This document shows positions 21,381-34,279 of a stretch of DNA of 64,000 nucleotides, in pieces (the first letter of the stretch is position 1; each line of letters opens with the position of its first letter). Both the position numbers and the translations under genes were made by a program. The stretch comes from Megalobrama amblycephala. Taxonomy: Eukaryota > Chordata > Actinopteri > Cypriniformes > Xenocyprididae. The stretch covers positions 21,933,138-21,997,137 of the forward strand of contig NC_063057.1 of the NCBI RefSeq assembly GCF_018812025.1. Direction: 5' to 3'. The notes beneath the pieces are model-generated. The model was not told the DNA's origin, did not search any database, and was given only the letters and a program-made list of their open reading frames with translations.

Positions 21381-22694
21381 AATCCTAACTGTTACCCCTT
21401 CTTTTACAAATGAAAAAATATGATCACCAAATAATTTCTTACTCACTCACTCAATAACATAGGCCTTTTTACCTGGAAAACACTCATGCAGTGCTGTAAA
21501 AGGAAAAAAGTTAAGTGTGGGGTGGACAGGTGTGGGATTACAAATTTAATAATCTGTTTAAGATCTGTTGATTCTACATCCTGACATCACCTCACATGAA
21601 TTACTAAGGTGAGGTATATTGTGTTTTCCATTTTGAGGTAAAGATAATGATATTCTAAAGGAGATCAAGGCAGGCAGCCCAGATGTCTGAGACATTAACC
21701 TTTTGTCTTCCTGACCATTTGACATGACAAGCTCAAGATACAGCGGTGCTTTTGTCTCTATGATAATGTAAAGGTATGGGTGATACTGTCAGACTGATTG
21801 GATTATGCATTTGAATGACACATTTATGCTGATTAGATCAAGGCTGGGAAATGTAGGGAATGATCTGATTCCTGTACTGCATTTGCATCCTTTGTTTAGA
21901 TTGTCCACACCTCTACTCTATGTAGCCCTCCCCCTTGAATGTATATGAACTACCAAGTCACTGCCTTAGTCAGATTTTGGATGACCACAGCGACGCACAG
22001 CGTGGAATCTCAAATTCATGAATTCATGCACAATCTCCCTTGTTTGGGTGGCAGCAGCTTTTGCCTTTTTAGAAACAGAAATCCAAATGGGCAACAAAAT
22101 ATCGTCCAGCAAATCTGACACTAACACATAATGAATGATTTGGCGACCATCTGACTTCAATCATTTCCCATGTTTCCACAGCGCCCCAATATCATGTAAC
22201 ACCCCAAAACAAAAACAGGAGTCTGTCAATCGTCACACATTTCCCTGCCATTAATTTACAGATCATTTTGATAGTGACTGTCATTTTTTATATCCCTACT
22301 GTCAAGTCTATAACATGTTCAGTTTATCATTCGATCACACATAGCTAACGGTATTTAAATTTAGACCCTCAGTTCAATTTAGATAAAGCATCAATCTTCA
22401 ACTTCACATTTCCAATTTGAATCAATACGTAAACTAATCCTGAATGTAATTCAAATCAGCATCATAAATGACAGAAGTAGTCTTTAGCAGACAGAACTGA
22501 TAACCGGTCTAATTAAAGCTCATCTGTATCATCTTTTTCATCAGATTCAGTCTGAATTATCAGCTTCTTTAAAGTTTTGTCATTTCATTTAACCCATCTG
22601 TAATGACACTCTTTCCAGAGGTTAGTGACACAATATACACACGGTAGGGACAGAATAGTACCTTGAACTAACAAATACAAAACAAAGTCCAATG

Positions 22695-22695
<1 letters not shown>
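21381..22695. other. Intergenic, no gene seen
   Basis: AT-rich unique-looking DNA without an ORF that shows domain motifs. Only short frames are open. Confidence 0.4.

Positions 22696-22741
<46 letters not shown>
22696..22741. repeat. (CA)n microsatellite
   Basis: About 23 uninterrupted CA units. Confidence 0.95.
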
Positions 22742-22743
<2 letters not shown>

Positions 22744-25300
22744 ATTCAGTTACAGTGAAATGGTGAGGTTATTGTTTGGAGGTGAATGGATTCCCCAGTT
22801 GTTTAGCTTTTAACAAATTTCTCTGACCGTAACCTGAGAGAATTAATACACTAGCAATTCAACCATAGTTTCATTTGCTTAATAAAATTGCACCAGCTCA
22901 GCAAAATTAGGAGACCTGTGTTACTTGCGTTGGCTGCTCCTTTAAGCGCGTGTTCCCTTCGTGACGGAGTTGAAGGAAGCGTGTGGCTCGGTCAAGAGTT
23001 CTTCTGAAGGACGACATCCGTGGGGAAGAAGTTGGCTTTGCAGAAAATAGAGTCTTCGTTGAATAGCAGGGTTTACGCGTTGCTGCGTGAGTGTCTCTCT
23101 GCGTCTCAAGGAGTTGCTGGAAACAAAGGACTTTTGGTGAGTCCTCGCCTACGAAGTTCCACAAAGTTTCTTGCAGGGGTTTGAGTGAGTCTTGAAATGG
23201 TTTGGCTTGCAGGCAGGATGACCTCACAATGCGCGGTATTGAGTTTTGAACGGTTTGTTGTTTCCGCCTTTACGATTGTTTTAGCCAATCAGGTCCTGTT
23301 TTGGGCGGGGTCCAACGCCCAGTTCTCCTGTCCTTGTATGCAATTAGCATACTGTATTTACAGTCCTTTGTTCTCAAACTTAGGGATTTTGGTCAGAACT
23401 TTGAGAAGTTAATTTTGGTAGTTCAAAAGTCATACATCTTACATAAATCAATTTTGCATCAAAATACTGGAAAGCATCCATCACATCCATACCAAACAGT
23501 ACACACTTTCTATAATTGAGGTAGATTTTCTTCAAATTTACCAGTAATCAATATTTAAAACACACAGAAAGAATTTCATACGTTCCATGAACAAAATAAA
23601 ACATGTTTAGTACATATGATATGTTAGAGACTGCTTTTGGTGATAAATTCATATCTCTGGCAGTATTTCCTAAATTGTCTTTGTTGTCTCTGAAACTTTG
23701 GAATGTCTTTTGAAATGTAAAGCTGGGCAATAAGGGAATGTTCCTTTCAGGAGATTCTCGTGATGGCCTGCTGTGATTTTCACCTCGAGATGTGTCGCAG
23801 GTATCAGAGTTTCCTGAAAGCAATGGGAATTTACGCCTTGTATCTTGGACTTTGTTGATCCATCTGTTCCTTCGTCAACAAAGTGAGAGATAGTCTTTTT
23901 GATCTGTCCCTTCAGTAAATGGTCTCCAAATGGTGGCAATTGGAGAACAGGATCTTTCAGCAATATTGTGATTCATGTAGGTCTTGGTGAGGAAATTAGT
24001 TGATTCTCTTTGATCTTTTGAATGTGGAGTGTTTTGGTCATGTAATGTGCTTCGTTCATCCTACAATTGCATGAACCCCATAAATCACCAAAAATAGAAC
24101 ATTATAGAAAATAGAGAGAATTTATTGTGTTTTAACTGTTGGCAGACTGGTTGAGGGATGATGTAACTTCTTGGAAGTGATGTCACTGGAATTATTTTAC
24201 AGGGGTTTTTAAGTGAGGGGTAACAGGGCTGACATGAAATCAGGGACACAGATAAAATGATTTATATTTTATAAAAAATAATGTATACTTATGCCAAAAC
24301 ATTTCTTGACAATAAGACTATACTTAGAACAATATGCAAATGTGATTTTTGTATCATTTTGCATTTAATTAGCAAATTAAAAGTCTGGCTGAAAAAGAAC
24401 AATTATTGCAAGGGACAGGCCAAAAACCTGACCACGATCAGAATAAATGCAATTTTAATTATTTAAAATAATATTTAATTGAATTAACTTTGGCGTAATA
24501 TTGATAAAACAATACACAGTATTGGCATGTTTTTAAATCACAAATGTATTTGTTGTTATAGTACTTATATGTCTGATTATTTCTTAGGGACACAAAAGGC
24601 ACCAATTTTGTGGAATGACCCATTTTGTTGTATTATTGTTTTATTCAAGTTATATTGAGAAAATAACAGTATTGTCTTTCAAAAGAGCAGTTGTATAGTC
24701 TTTTCTCATATATTATCATATATTCTATGTTCAGTTTCTAACAGCAAACACTCAGAATAAAGTGAGATGATCTGCTAATGATCTGAATGTCTTGTTGAAT
24801 GAGTGTTGATAGTCTGAGGATCATCAATATTAACAGAGAAACTGCTGAAAACACTCTTTATTTCATGTCAATAGTTCCTGTTTTCACCTCATTTATTATG
24901 CTGATGTCTTCAGATCTGCTGTGAATTGACACTTAAAGCTCATTTCATTGCTGTCAGCAGACTGAGGGGATTTGATGACTACAAATATGTACATTTATTT
25001 CTGTATTCATGCTTTTAACTGTTTTTCATACAGTTCTTTACTACTTTTCTAGACATGTGCCATTATTCTAATGAAGAAACAGAATAAAGTTAGAATTAGA
25101 AATAAAAAGTTTTGAATTAGCATCAGTTGCTTTATGATAGCTCAAAATACTCTTAAATTGTCATTTTAAATCTTTATACTTTGCCACTATCCTTCAAACC
25201 ACTAGATTTCATACATTTATCAGCAATACATTTTTAATCATTTAAAATATAATGAAATTTAGTATGGTCTTTTATTCTTTTACATATCTTATTAAGTACA
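22742..25300. other. Intergenic block, possible old repeat at 22900-24090
   Basis: The stretch 22900-23330 is GC-richer than its surroundings, and short minus-strand ORFs occur through 24000. None shows a motif I recognise. The block has the look of an interspersed repeat or LTR-like sequence, but I found no paired termini. From 24230 to 25300 the DNA is AT-rich and featureless. Confidence 0.35.
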
Positions 25301-25463
25301 AATCAAAATGCTCCACCCACTTTAGTTATCTATCAGTAAAGCTCCTCCCACAACACTCACATCATCAGTAAAGCTACTCCCACTGCAGTTCATCAATAAA
25401 TACTGGAATATTCCCATCAGACGAGCACTGAAGCATCAGGAAGAGCTGAAAACTGCAAAGAAC
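25300..25463 (+). promoter_or_regulatory. Putative promoter and 5' leader of zinc-finger gene
   Basis: Two copies of a CATCAGTAAAGCTCCTCCCAC-like unit (near 25330 and 25367) precede an AT-rich AATAAATACTGG box near 25395. The likely transcript start is 25 to 35 bases further on. Short repeated leaders of this type are common among duplicated fish zinc-finger genes. Inference from spacing only. Confidence 0.4.
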
Positions 25464-28246
25464 ATGAGTGATCCAGAACCCTGCAGAATGAAACACACTG
25501 AAGATACTGAAGAACAAAGAGGTTGGTGTTTATTCTTCATTCATTCATGATGCTGAACAACATTCATGTTAGAAAGATTCAAGCACTTCTGCACATTTAG
25601 ACAGTTAAAGTTCTTTTCTAACAAAAGCTCAGTAAAGGGAAGTTTGAGAAACTTTCATACTGATTGTCAACATCAGATCAAACTAAATATTTATTTTACA
25701 TGTATTTCATATCTGCTTCACTATTTGCAAGAGTGTTTCCAGAATTTAGGCATTTTCAATATAGTTTTCAACACTGTTATTTTTAGGAATAAACTGTAAA
25801 CACCAAAATGTATGAAGTGAATGAACTTTCCAGAATGGCTGACAGGGTTGTGAGTGTAACTTGAGCAAAATCTCTTCTTACAGTAACTTTGGTAACAGGG
25901 TTGATGAATGCAGTCATTCATTTGTGTAAAAACTGAGACAATGGATTGAGATTATTTTCTTGTTTTCCCATCATGCTGTAGAGAGAGCCCATATGATGTC
26001 ACTTCCTGGGTTCACGTCATGTCAGAAGTAACAGGGTTGAGTGAATCATGTAGGACACTGATAATAACACATTTAAAGTTATTAAACTTTCTACAGACAC
26101 TGAAACGATCCTGATATGATGTCACACTGTGAATCTCTTTTAAAAACATAAATAAATAATAATCATTCCAAACTTTTAAAACATACAGTCTACTCCACTT
26201 TACTGCAAACTTCACTTGATCTTGTGTTTCTGGTGTCCCACATTCACATGTGTATGAATGGAAGTCAGTGGAAGGAGAAGTCTACTGTGAACGGCCCTTA
26301 ATAATTACACAGTGTTAGGAAAATTAATTAAATATCAATCTAAAAGTTGGTGTCAAAATATGGCTGTTAATATCACATTAGATCATTTAGACACAGTCCT
26401 CTCTTATAACAGATCACTAATGTTGACATGCATTTCCTGTAAAGCTGCTTAGAAACGTCATGTATTTAATGTATTTAACATAAATAGTTTTTAAAAAAAT
26501 CTACAATTTTCACTTGTAATTAAATCTAAGACAGATTTTAAAAGCAATTTAAAATGCAAAAAAGAGGTTAAGTTCATTACAACAATGGTTTGCTCAAAGC
26601 ATAAATTTAAGCATAAGAAATGTATACCTGACTGAGGTATATTTTTTTTTTAATGTAAAATAAACTTATTTTTATGTTATATTACTTTACTTAAGTAAAA
26701 AAAATCATTCCAGCAAGTTCAGGCAGCCGAAACCTAAAATTGTGGTAAAAATTACGTTAAATTAAGTTTCAGCCATTGAGTGCTACAGCCATATATTGGC
26801 TATTGATATCTTTGCTGTTTTTATACCATCATATGTCAGCCAAATTACCACAATTTTAGGTTTCGGCTGCCTGAACTTGCTGGAATGATTTATTTTTACT
26901 TAAGTAAAGTAATATAACATAAAAATAAGTTTATTTTACATTAAAAAAATATACCTCAGTCAGGTATACATTTCTTATGCTATATTTAAGCTTTAAGAAA
27001 TTGATGTTATGTATTTCTTATTTTTAAATTGTCTTCTAATTGTCTAATTGTGTAACTGGCATGATACATTTTTACCTGTCAAATAAATGTTACACTTGAT
27101 TCATTCTGGACTGTGCATCAAAATGATCTGAATGTTTTATAGCAGTTGTCTATTACAGCAAGTCTCAATTTTATGACCTTTCACTTCATATTTCTCTCTT
27201 TAAATTATTTTTATGTACTGAAAATTTAAATGACTTTTATTTCAGAGCTGATGGAAGTGAAGGAGGAGAGTGAAGAACTGAGTGAAGTGGAGGAGGAACA
27301 TCATGTCAAAACTGGAGAAAAACCTTTGAGTCGCTTAAAGACTGAAAACACATTTTTAAAGAAAAGAAGGGTCAAGAAATCTACAACCTGCACTCAGTGT
27401 GGAAAGAGTTTCTCAAAGAAACAATATCTTGAGGTTCACATGAGAGTTCATACAGGAGAGAAGCCATTCACATGTGATCAGTGTGGGAAGAGTTTCAAAC
27501 AAAAAGGACATCTTAAGGAACACATGAAAGTTCACACCGGAGAGAAGCCGTTCACATGTGATCAATGTGGGACGAGTTTCACGGGATCATCAAGACTTAA
27601 AGAACACATGAGGATCCACACTAGAGAGAAGCCGCACACATGTGATCAATGTGGGAAGAGTTTCATGCGATCATCACACCTTAAAGAACACATGTGGATC
27701 CACACTGGAGTGAGACGGTTCACATGTGATCAATGTGACAAAACATTTTGTGGGGAATCAGCCTTCAAGAAACACCTGAGAGTTCATACAAAGGAGAAGC
27801 CACATTCATGTTCTGTGTGTGGAAAGAGTTTTTCACTGCTGTATAATTTACAAGAACATGAGAAAATTCATACTGGTGTGAGAGAGTACATGTGCTTTGA
27901 GTGTGAGAAGACTTTTACTACAGCAAACCATTTAAAAGTGCACCAGAGAATTCACACTGGAGAAAAACCTTACAAGTGTTCACACTGTGACAAGAGATTC
28001 AGTCAGTTAGCACATCTGAAAACACATGAGAGGATCCACACTGGAGCAAAACCTTACAAGTGTTCACAGTGTGATAAGAGATTCAATCAGTCATCAAATC
28101 TGAAAAAGCATGAGAAGATCCATAGCAGAGAGAAGCCACACACGTGTGATCAGTGTGGAAAGAGTTTCTCTTTTAAAAATCAGCTGAAGATACACATGAA
28201 GATCCACACAGTGGAGAAACCACATCACCACAGTCTGAAATCATGA
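25464..28246 (+). CDS. C2H2 zinc-finger protein, two coding exons, ten fingers
   Basis: Exon 1 (25464-25521) starts MSDPEPCRMKHTEDTEEQR and splits a codon at a GT donor. Exon 2 (27246-28246) follows a TTTCAG acceptor, giving a 352-residue protein. An acidic segment, LMEVKEESEELSEVEEE, is followed by ten tandem C2H2 fingers from about residue 68 to 340, mostly with TGEKP-like linkers and the CxxC...HxxxH spacing. No KRAB, SCAN or BTB domain is present. The short acidic leader plus finger array is the standard build of a large fish-specific zinc-finger family, probably sequence-specific nuclear DNA-binding proteins. Finger 5 has CDKTFCGES and finger 7 CEKTFTTAN, so specificity residues vary. 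The frame is intact, so it may be functional. The 1.7-kb intron carries a palindromic element. Confidence 0.9.
26605..26990. repeat. Foldback element (145-bp inverted arms) in zinc-finger intron
   Basis: Left arm about 26605-26748 and right arm about 26845-26990 are near-perfect reverse complements, separated by a 96-base unique centre. Shared blocks include AATCATTCCAGCAAGTTC and GTATACCTGACTGAGG. Its shape fits a MITE or foldback transposon. In RNA it would form a long hairpin within the intron. Confidence 0.85.
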
Positions 28247-28493
28247 TAAGTAGTTCATCTTTATGTGCTGAGCAACAGTGTCTCTTCTGTCTAAGGTAGA
28301 CAAATCTCTCCTCTCCACCTATGGTTGGTGCTGTTGCTCTGTTGAATTATCCAGGTTGTTTATGAGGAGCGGCCCCTGATGTGATTGTGAAGCACTTATG
28401 GTGTACAGTAGTACATAGTAAAGTGCTACATCAATATGCGTTCTTGTCTATACTTGTGTTCTTGTGAAACGTCATCAGTTGTTCTTGATCGCC

Positions 28494-28596
28494 CAGTGAG
28501 GAAAGAGTTTCTCTTTTAAAAATCAGCTGAAGATACACATGAAGATCCATGCAGTGGAGAAACCACATCACCACAGTCTGCAGTCACGATAAGTAG
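28494..28596 (+). repeat. Downstream duplicate of the last zinc-finger segment
   Basis: Nearly repeats 28151-28253, that is, the end of finger 10, the C-terminal tail and the stop codon region, about 343 bp downstream. A shorter repeat containing GTGAAACGTCATCAGTTG also occurs at 28464 and 28632. It lies beyond the stop codon, so it is a partial duplication in the 3' region, not an extra finger. Confidence 0.8.
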
Positions 28597-29855
28597 TGTA
28601 AGGCCCGCCTAATGGGTCCTTGTGATCTTGTGAAACGTCATCAGTTGCTGCCCAAGTTCTGTTCCATTTCAAAGTTCGCATCTACCCAAGTACAGTTCAA
28701 ATCCCTGGATGTGTTCTTGATCCGCCCCTTTTATCGAGGATGCATTGAGAGGTGACTTGTGCGGACTTGAGACAGCCAGGTATCCCAGAATGCATCTCGC
28801 ACTAACCAGCAAGCGTCAATAGCAGAGGGGAAAAACTGTGTAATTCAAACATACTACAGTTATTATGTCATATGTAGTTTAAAGAGTTTTTCAGTTAAGA
28901 ATATACTGGTTTAAAGCTCAAATTTGTGATTTATTGATAAAAGTGGTGCCTATTTGGAGTTTGGATGCTCATGTACCCCACTGAGAACAGCCTAACCTCG
29001 GCTAATCCTTCTGACATGTGCCACTGGTTCTGATGTTTCTGTAGTGGTTAAACATGAGACATAATTAATCTTTTGTAATTCTAACAGGTAATGTTTGGAC
29101 TCATGAATCTATAATTTGTTGAACTAAAAGTTTAATCTCATAACTTTATATAGTTAGGCGTTATATTTTACTGTGTAGCCTACCAGAGCGCTGACTTTGT
29201 ATGTTTGACTGAATTGTTTGCTTTATTTTTTATTGTAGCTTGTACTTTCATAATGGCTATTTGGCCATAATTGACCATTAAAACTGACATTTAACAAAAA
29301 GAGTCAGGGTTGTGTTTTATATTTGTAGTGTTACAAGCTCTCCAAGGATTAAATTAAATTAGAAAGAGAAACAAAACCAAAGAACATGGAGGATTCCCTT
29401 TAGTCCTCTGCCCCAGAAATGTGAATGAGCCACTCATTTATATAAAATTTATTTTAATTATGCAGGGAAAATGGAAGCAAACAGTCAGGAGAGGGGCTAG
29501 TTGTATATGCGGAGCTGCTGGAACTTGTGGGACGTGTGTCTGTCAGGCTGCAGCTGCCTTGTGGGCGTGTTAAGAAAGGGGCCCAACGTGGACGGCTCGA
29601 TGAGCGGTTCCTTTCTGTCCGTAGCTCTGCAGCTCCAGTGAGCCTTCCATTGCTTCCTGATCTCCATGTTTGAGATTGGGAGGGCATGGAAAAACCCTAG
29701 CCATTCAGATATGAATCTGGGCCCAGACAGACGGAAAAGGGATGATTCGAGATTGAGATGGATGATTGAATATAAATGCCAGTGGCTTTTGTGATCGATC
29801 CCCCAGCTGCAAGGGCAAATTACGTCTGCCCTCTCCTCTTCTTTTTCCACCTCCT
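28597..29855. other. 3' flank of zinc-finger gene and intergenic DNA
   Basis: No coding motifs in either strand. It probably includes the 3' UTR of the zinc-finger gene and old repeats. Short overlapping minus-strand ORFs at 29454-29850 have no recognisable content. Confidence 0.4.
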
Positions 29856-30000
29856 ATATTCACCTTATTCCACCACGTCCATTTTTAATTCTCCGCTCTT
29901 CCGCATTTTGTCATCCGACTTCCGCTAAACTGACGCGGCACATTCGGTAGCTAGATCAGTAGTTAAAAGATTGTTTATAGCGAGCTATAACTTTAGAGAA

Positions 30001-30237
30001 ATGACAAATAACGTTAATGCAGTAAATGTTTTAAATTGGGAGCACAGAGAAAACTTCATACAACGATCAGATGGTCTCATATCATCATTGTTAACGGCCG
30101 TAACTGGTAGACAATATGAAGAAGAGCCAGAGGAACCATGGGACTGTCAGGAGTTGATAGAGCAGCATGTAGAGGGTGTAGGTGAAGAAGACTGGAATTA
30201 TTTTAAATCAGTTTTGTTAAACAACATAACTTTGTGA
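30001..30237 (+). CDS. Unidentified small ORF inside the Harbinger-like relic
   Basis: An open frame of 78 codons from an ATG close to the left inverted end. It is acidic toward the C terminus (EEEPEEPWDCQELIEQHVEG) and lies opposite to the transposase strand. No domain recognised. It could be a remnant of the element's second gene or chance. Codon content looks non-random, but that is only an impression. Confidence 0.3.
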   Translation: MTNNVNAVNVLNWEHRENFIQRSDGLISSLLTAVTGRQYEEEPEEPWDCQELIEQHVEGVGEEDWNYFKSVLLNNITL

Positions 30238-30739
30238 TTTGTATTTTAGAAAATGTATAATAAGTTGTGATAAAAACAGTTGTAAGAGTGTTGTTAACAG
30301 AAAGCTAGACACCTTTTACTGGCCTTCATGTAGAGATAATGTTTCACCATTTAATTTTAATATGCAATAAACCAAGATAGAATTAATTTGCAAACTTGAC
30401 ATGACTTATTCTATTTAAATCAGAAAACTTAATTCCTTTAAATTGTAAGAGCTCACATTATATGTTTTTATTAAAAAAATACTGACAGCTAACATCTGGC
30501 CACATTGTAAAGATTAAAAAAAAAAAACTTCACAACTGATCATATTGTAAACGTTTATAAAAATATCTACATACACTAGTATTTACACTGATTAGTTCAA
30601 TCAAAACCACAGCACAGAGAAACATACCTACAAATCTACACTTATTCATTCTCTACATCAGAAATTATGTTGCTTAGAAGGTTAAACTGGCAAATTCTAT
30701 AAATGATCAATTTTAGGGGTGAGGTTAATTGGAGCTGTT

Positions 30740-31080
30740 GTTAGAAAGGATTTTGAAGATTTTCAGTCATATGACCCACGTACATTGGCGATGCACCTGG
30801 TGTTGGTGGTGTCTTCTTTGGAGAGTTGCATGCGTCTCTTGGTGAAGCCTCTGTCTGCAATTACTTCATCGCCTGGACGAAGGTATTCCAGGAACCCTGA
30901 ATTTGCAGTTATGAATTTATCACAACACCAGGTTTAGAAGCACTAAAACTTTCAGCAAGATCACCCTGCAATAAATTACGACGCAGCTCCATCAGAGTCA
31001 TCAGGAGCTGATCCCAAGTGTGTAGCTGGAAGTTGTTGGAGTATGTATTGGTAAGGTGTTTGGCGACTGAATGAACAGTG
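30740..31080 (-). pseudogene. ISL2EU/Harbinger-type DDE transposase fragment
   Basis: On the minus strand, 31080-30960 reads LHTWDQLLMTLMELRRNLL and GDLAESFSAS, matching the helix-turn-helix region that precedes the catalytic core in these enzymes. After a break, 30930-30800 reads [20 protein letters not shown], containing the second catalytic aspartate context (ADRGF). The first catalytic aspartate region between them is missing and a stop interrupts the frame. The enzyme would have cut and pasted the surrounding element; this copy is inactive. Confidence 0.7.
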
Positions 31081-32231
31081 GTTGTTTCTCAGCAGAGTTG
31101 TGTACAATGGCGCCGGCTCAACACATTATGTTCTCATATCAGATGTAGGTGCTTCAGATTGAGATGTGATGTTGAAGTGTAGTTGTGATCAGAGACAGAT
31201 GGATCCTCCTATTGTGTTTCTGCATCACAGTTCAGGGGCATGTGGATGTGATCATCCTCACTGTTGTCCACTGCATCACTGACGCACATCAATGCATCTG
31301 TGGAAATAATATAACCATAAACATATTTTTACATTAGTAATTATTCCTCATGAGAATTAATATAAGATTGCACCCATAGTTTAACAGAACAGTGTGAGAG
31401 AGAGGTGCATTAAAAACGAGACACAATACAGTATATAACAGTATATATACTAAAACAGTATACACACAATCTCTAACTCTAGTGTTAATACTTAGGTCAG
31501 TATCAATATGAGAGATGTAGCTAGCTCGCCTGCTATCATCTGCAATCTCTGTAATTTACAGGAATAATGTAAGTAAGCTATTGTTAGACCATAATGTACC
31601 ATAATACTACAGTAAGTATGTACCATTGTACTGTCTTACATATGAAATATATAGGTGGCAATTGTAATAATGCAAGATTCATTGTATTTTGTGAACTGCT
31701 CGTTACTGATCTTAAATGTATTCATAGAAGGGACTTCACAAATCTAGCATTAGGCTAACATGCACATGGCTAGCTAAGTTAGCTTACCTGAATATGATAA
31801 CCTGTTCAGCACCTGCCGTGACTTCTTTACCACAACATCGTAGCCGAGACATTTCTCGGGTAAGGGCGTTCATCAGTCTGCTTCCTGTCCATGAAATGGT
31901 ACGAACACACATAAGGGCGCTAGGGTGAGCACTTCAAGTTTAGCGCCTTCAGCCATTGCCTCAGGTGCTCTCGTCTTAAGGTGGTGGGTGTAAATAAAGT
32001 GCACCACAACACTCTGACCGCTTCACATTGTATTCGTAACATCGTTGATGCAACTGATCTCTCTTCTTAATCTAATTGTTATGACAGCCCCTAACTGAGC
32101 ATATAATACTCATCTACCGTTACAGCTATACCGCTAGCGACTACTAGCTTAGGTCCCTCAACCGGAAGTAAGATGACAAAATGAACGCAATGGCGCCGCC
32201 CTTGCTGTCGCGGAAAATAAGGTGAATAGCT

Positions 32232-32790
32232 AAACACGCTTAGTCTTATTGTTTAGAACTTGTTTTCTTGATTTACTGTGAGTATGTTTTACCATGCCTA
32301 GTATGGATCTAGTTGACTGCAGTGTGCAACAAGTGTCTCATAGCAGCTGCCGAGCGAACGCACAGATTAGCATTATAACAAATTTCAACACACAAAAACA
32401 GAGCTGCTTTACCTCACATACGCTTGACTTGAAGAAGAAGCAGAAGCAGCGACTGCGGCATAATAAAAGCTGCTCTCAATACGTTTGCCACGCTTGTCTC
32501 TCATTAGCAATCACTGCATGATTTTATATAGCATACATTTTTAAGTGAATAGAATAGAAATGTTCTAATGTTCTAAACATTAATGTTGTGCAACAAATAT
32601 ATTTTATTTTACTGACTTACAGAGCTTTAATAATAAAGTTGTGGATAAAGCACCACTTTCTCAAAAAAAAATAAAACATTGAACATTTGAAAATTGTTCC
32701 AAATAGTAGTTTAGTTTATATTACATCTTTAATCAGCACCATAAACTAGTGATTTTGACTAAATTTGCCCCTAACAGAAAGGCTTGTAAT
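32232..32790. other. Intergenic, no gene seen
   Basis: A short ORF at 32294-32521 has no recognisable domain. Flanks the Harbinger-like relic. Confidence 0.35.
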
Positions 32791-32794
32791 AGAA

Positions 32795-33400
32795 GTCAAA
32801 TGGTGTAACCGGTTACACCATTTGACATTTCAATTTAAAATCAAATTTGACAGGTATTATCATGGACACCTATGTAAGCACTTGGCCTTGGTGGAAATAT
32901 TTCAAATGTAATTTTTAAAGTTAATACACATTTTTATAATAATGATGAATTATCAATGTATTTATAGGGTCATACCATTTGACATGTATACCTAAGAATA
33001 CCTAACCATACCCTAAAAATGTCAAATTATCTCATATTTGAAAGACCATTACTAACCTTTGCATGCAGCATTTAGTGTCACCAGGGCCCCTTCTTTGTGA
33101 TATAATTTCCTGTCACATGGTTTTCTTGCACAGTATTAACAAAATGGCTCCTTGAATGGTGGTTGCACCACCTTGACACTTCAGGAATTTGACTTGACTC
33201 CTATAATTCCCCAAATTATTTATAATATTCAGAACAATTCTATAAAGTGTTAAATTAATTTTTATTCACTATTAATTGTTCTAATGTAAGATTATGCCAG
33301 ACTAGCAGATATGGTGTTTTATTGAGAATTTCACATTTTTTAAACAAGATCAATTATTTGGTACAAAGTGTTTACGGTTACACCACATTGACATTTTTGC
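32795..33400. repeat. Perfect 32-bp palindrome with dispersed related motifs
   Basis: At 32795-32826 the half-site GTCAAATGGTGTAACC is followed directly by its exact reverse complement. Degenerate relatives (GGTTACACCACATTGACA near 33376, TACCATTTGACATGTA near 32975, GGTTGCACCACCTTGACAC near 33161) follow over 600 bp. Non-coding, probably a degraded DNA element. Confidence 0.6.
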
Positions 33401-34279
33401 TATCAATCCCCAAATATTCTTCTAAATTGATTAAAACCAGAAATTTCAGACTTGGTCCTCAAAAAAGAGAATGTATGCAAGTAATTTGCTAATTTATTTA
33501 GCAGTTTTTACCCTTTTAAACGTATTAAACAATAAGGATGCAAAAAAATGAGCGTCACGTCATTGACCCAAATACACCTAATTTATTTATTTTTGTAGTC
33601 TGTCTCATCTTTTTAAACACTCCAAACCTCTCACACAGTTTAATCTGACCCCATTTTAATCAATGTAAAATCGATAGGGCCGATCGTTACAACCTTTCCA
33701 TTTCAGATCAGTGTCATCCTTACAGATCTGGAAAATAAGTCAGAAAGAAGTACAGCAGAGTTTGTGAACAATGTGGTCATGTTCTGTTGCCTTCTTGAGG
33801 GTGAGAGAAGTGCACAGAATACTTATGAATCTTGAATATGAAAAATATACATAATGTAAACAATTATTTTTTGGGGAAAGGCTGAGGAGAATGTTGTTAA
33901 TGCTAGCATGTGCACAGTTGGACATGGCTAATTATTGAGGTAACTTTTAAATATGTCTGTAAAATATCAGACTGACAACTTTTTCAGTACAAAATCTTTT
34001 TATATTTTAGAACAAAATAATAAATGAATATAAATGATCTCAAATGAAAATAAAATAAACAACTAAATACAAAACACTACTATTAATACTAAACTATCTA
34101 AACTACTAAATTACTACTAAAATGTAAACAATTTTAACTACTAAATTACTATTACTAAAAGGAAAAATGATCTGAACTGCTAAACTATTACTATTAAAAA
34201 AAGTAAACAAAATATAAACAATCTAACTATTTCTAAAAAAATGTAAACTAATTGAACAATGAAACAATGAAAAATGAAG
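33401..34279. other. AT-rich intergenic with degenerate ACTAAA tandem units
   Basis: From about 34060 to 34270 the sequence cycles through variants of CTACTAAATTACTA and AAATGTAAAC. No gene seen. Confidence 0.45.

Larger units (their letters stand above)
29856..32231 (-). mobile_element. ISL2EU/Harbinger-like transposon relic
   Basis: Inverted ends TATTCACCTTATT (about 29856-29868) and AATAAGGTGAATA (about 32216-32228), with further inverted similarity (CATTTTGTCATC near 29908, GATGACAAAATG near 32171). Inside, on the minus strand, is a damaged DDE transposase (30740-31080). The flanking duplication is not clear (AT or TAT). The span of about 2.37 kb is plausible for an internally deleted copy. 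Confidence 0.6.
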
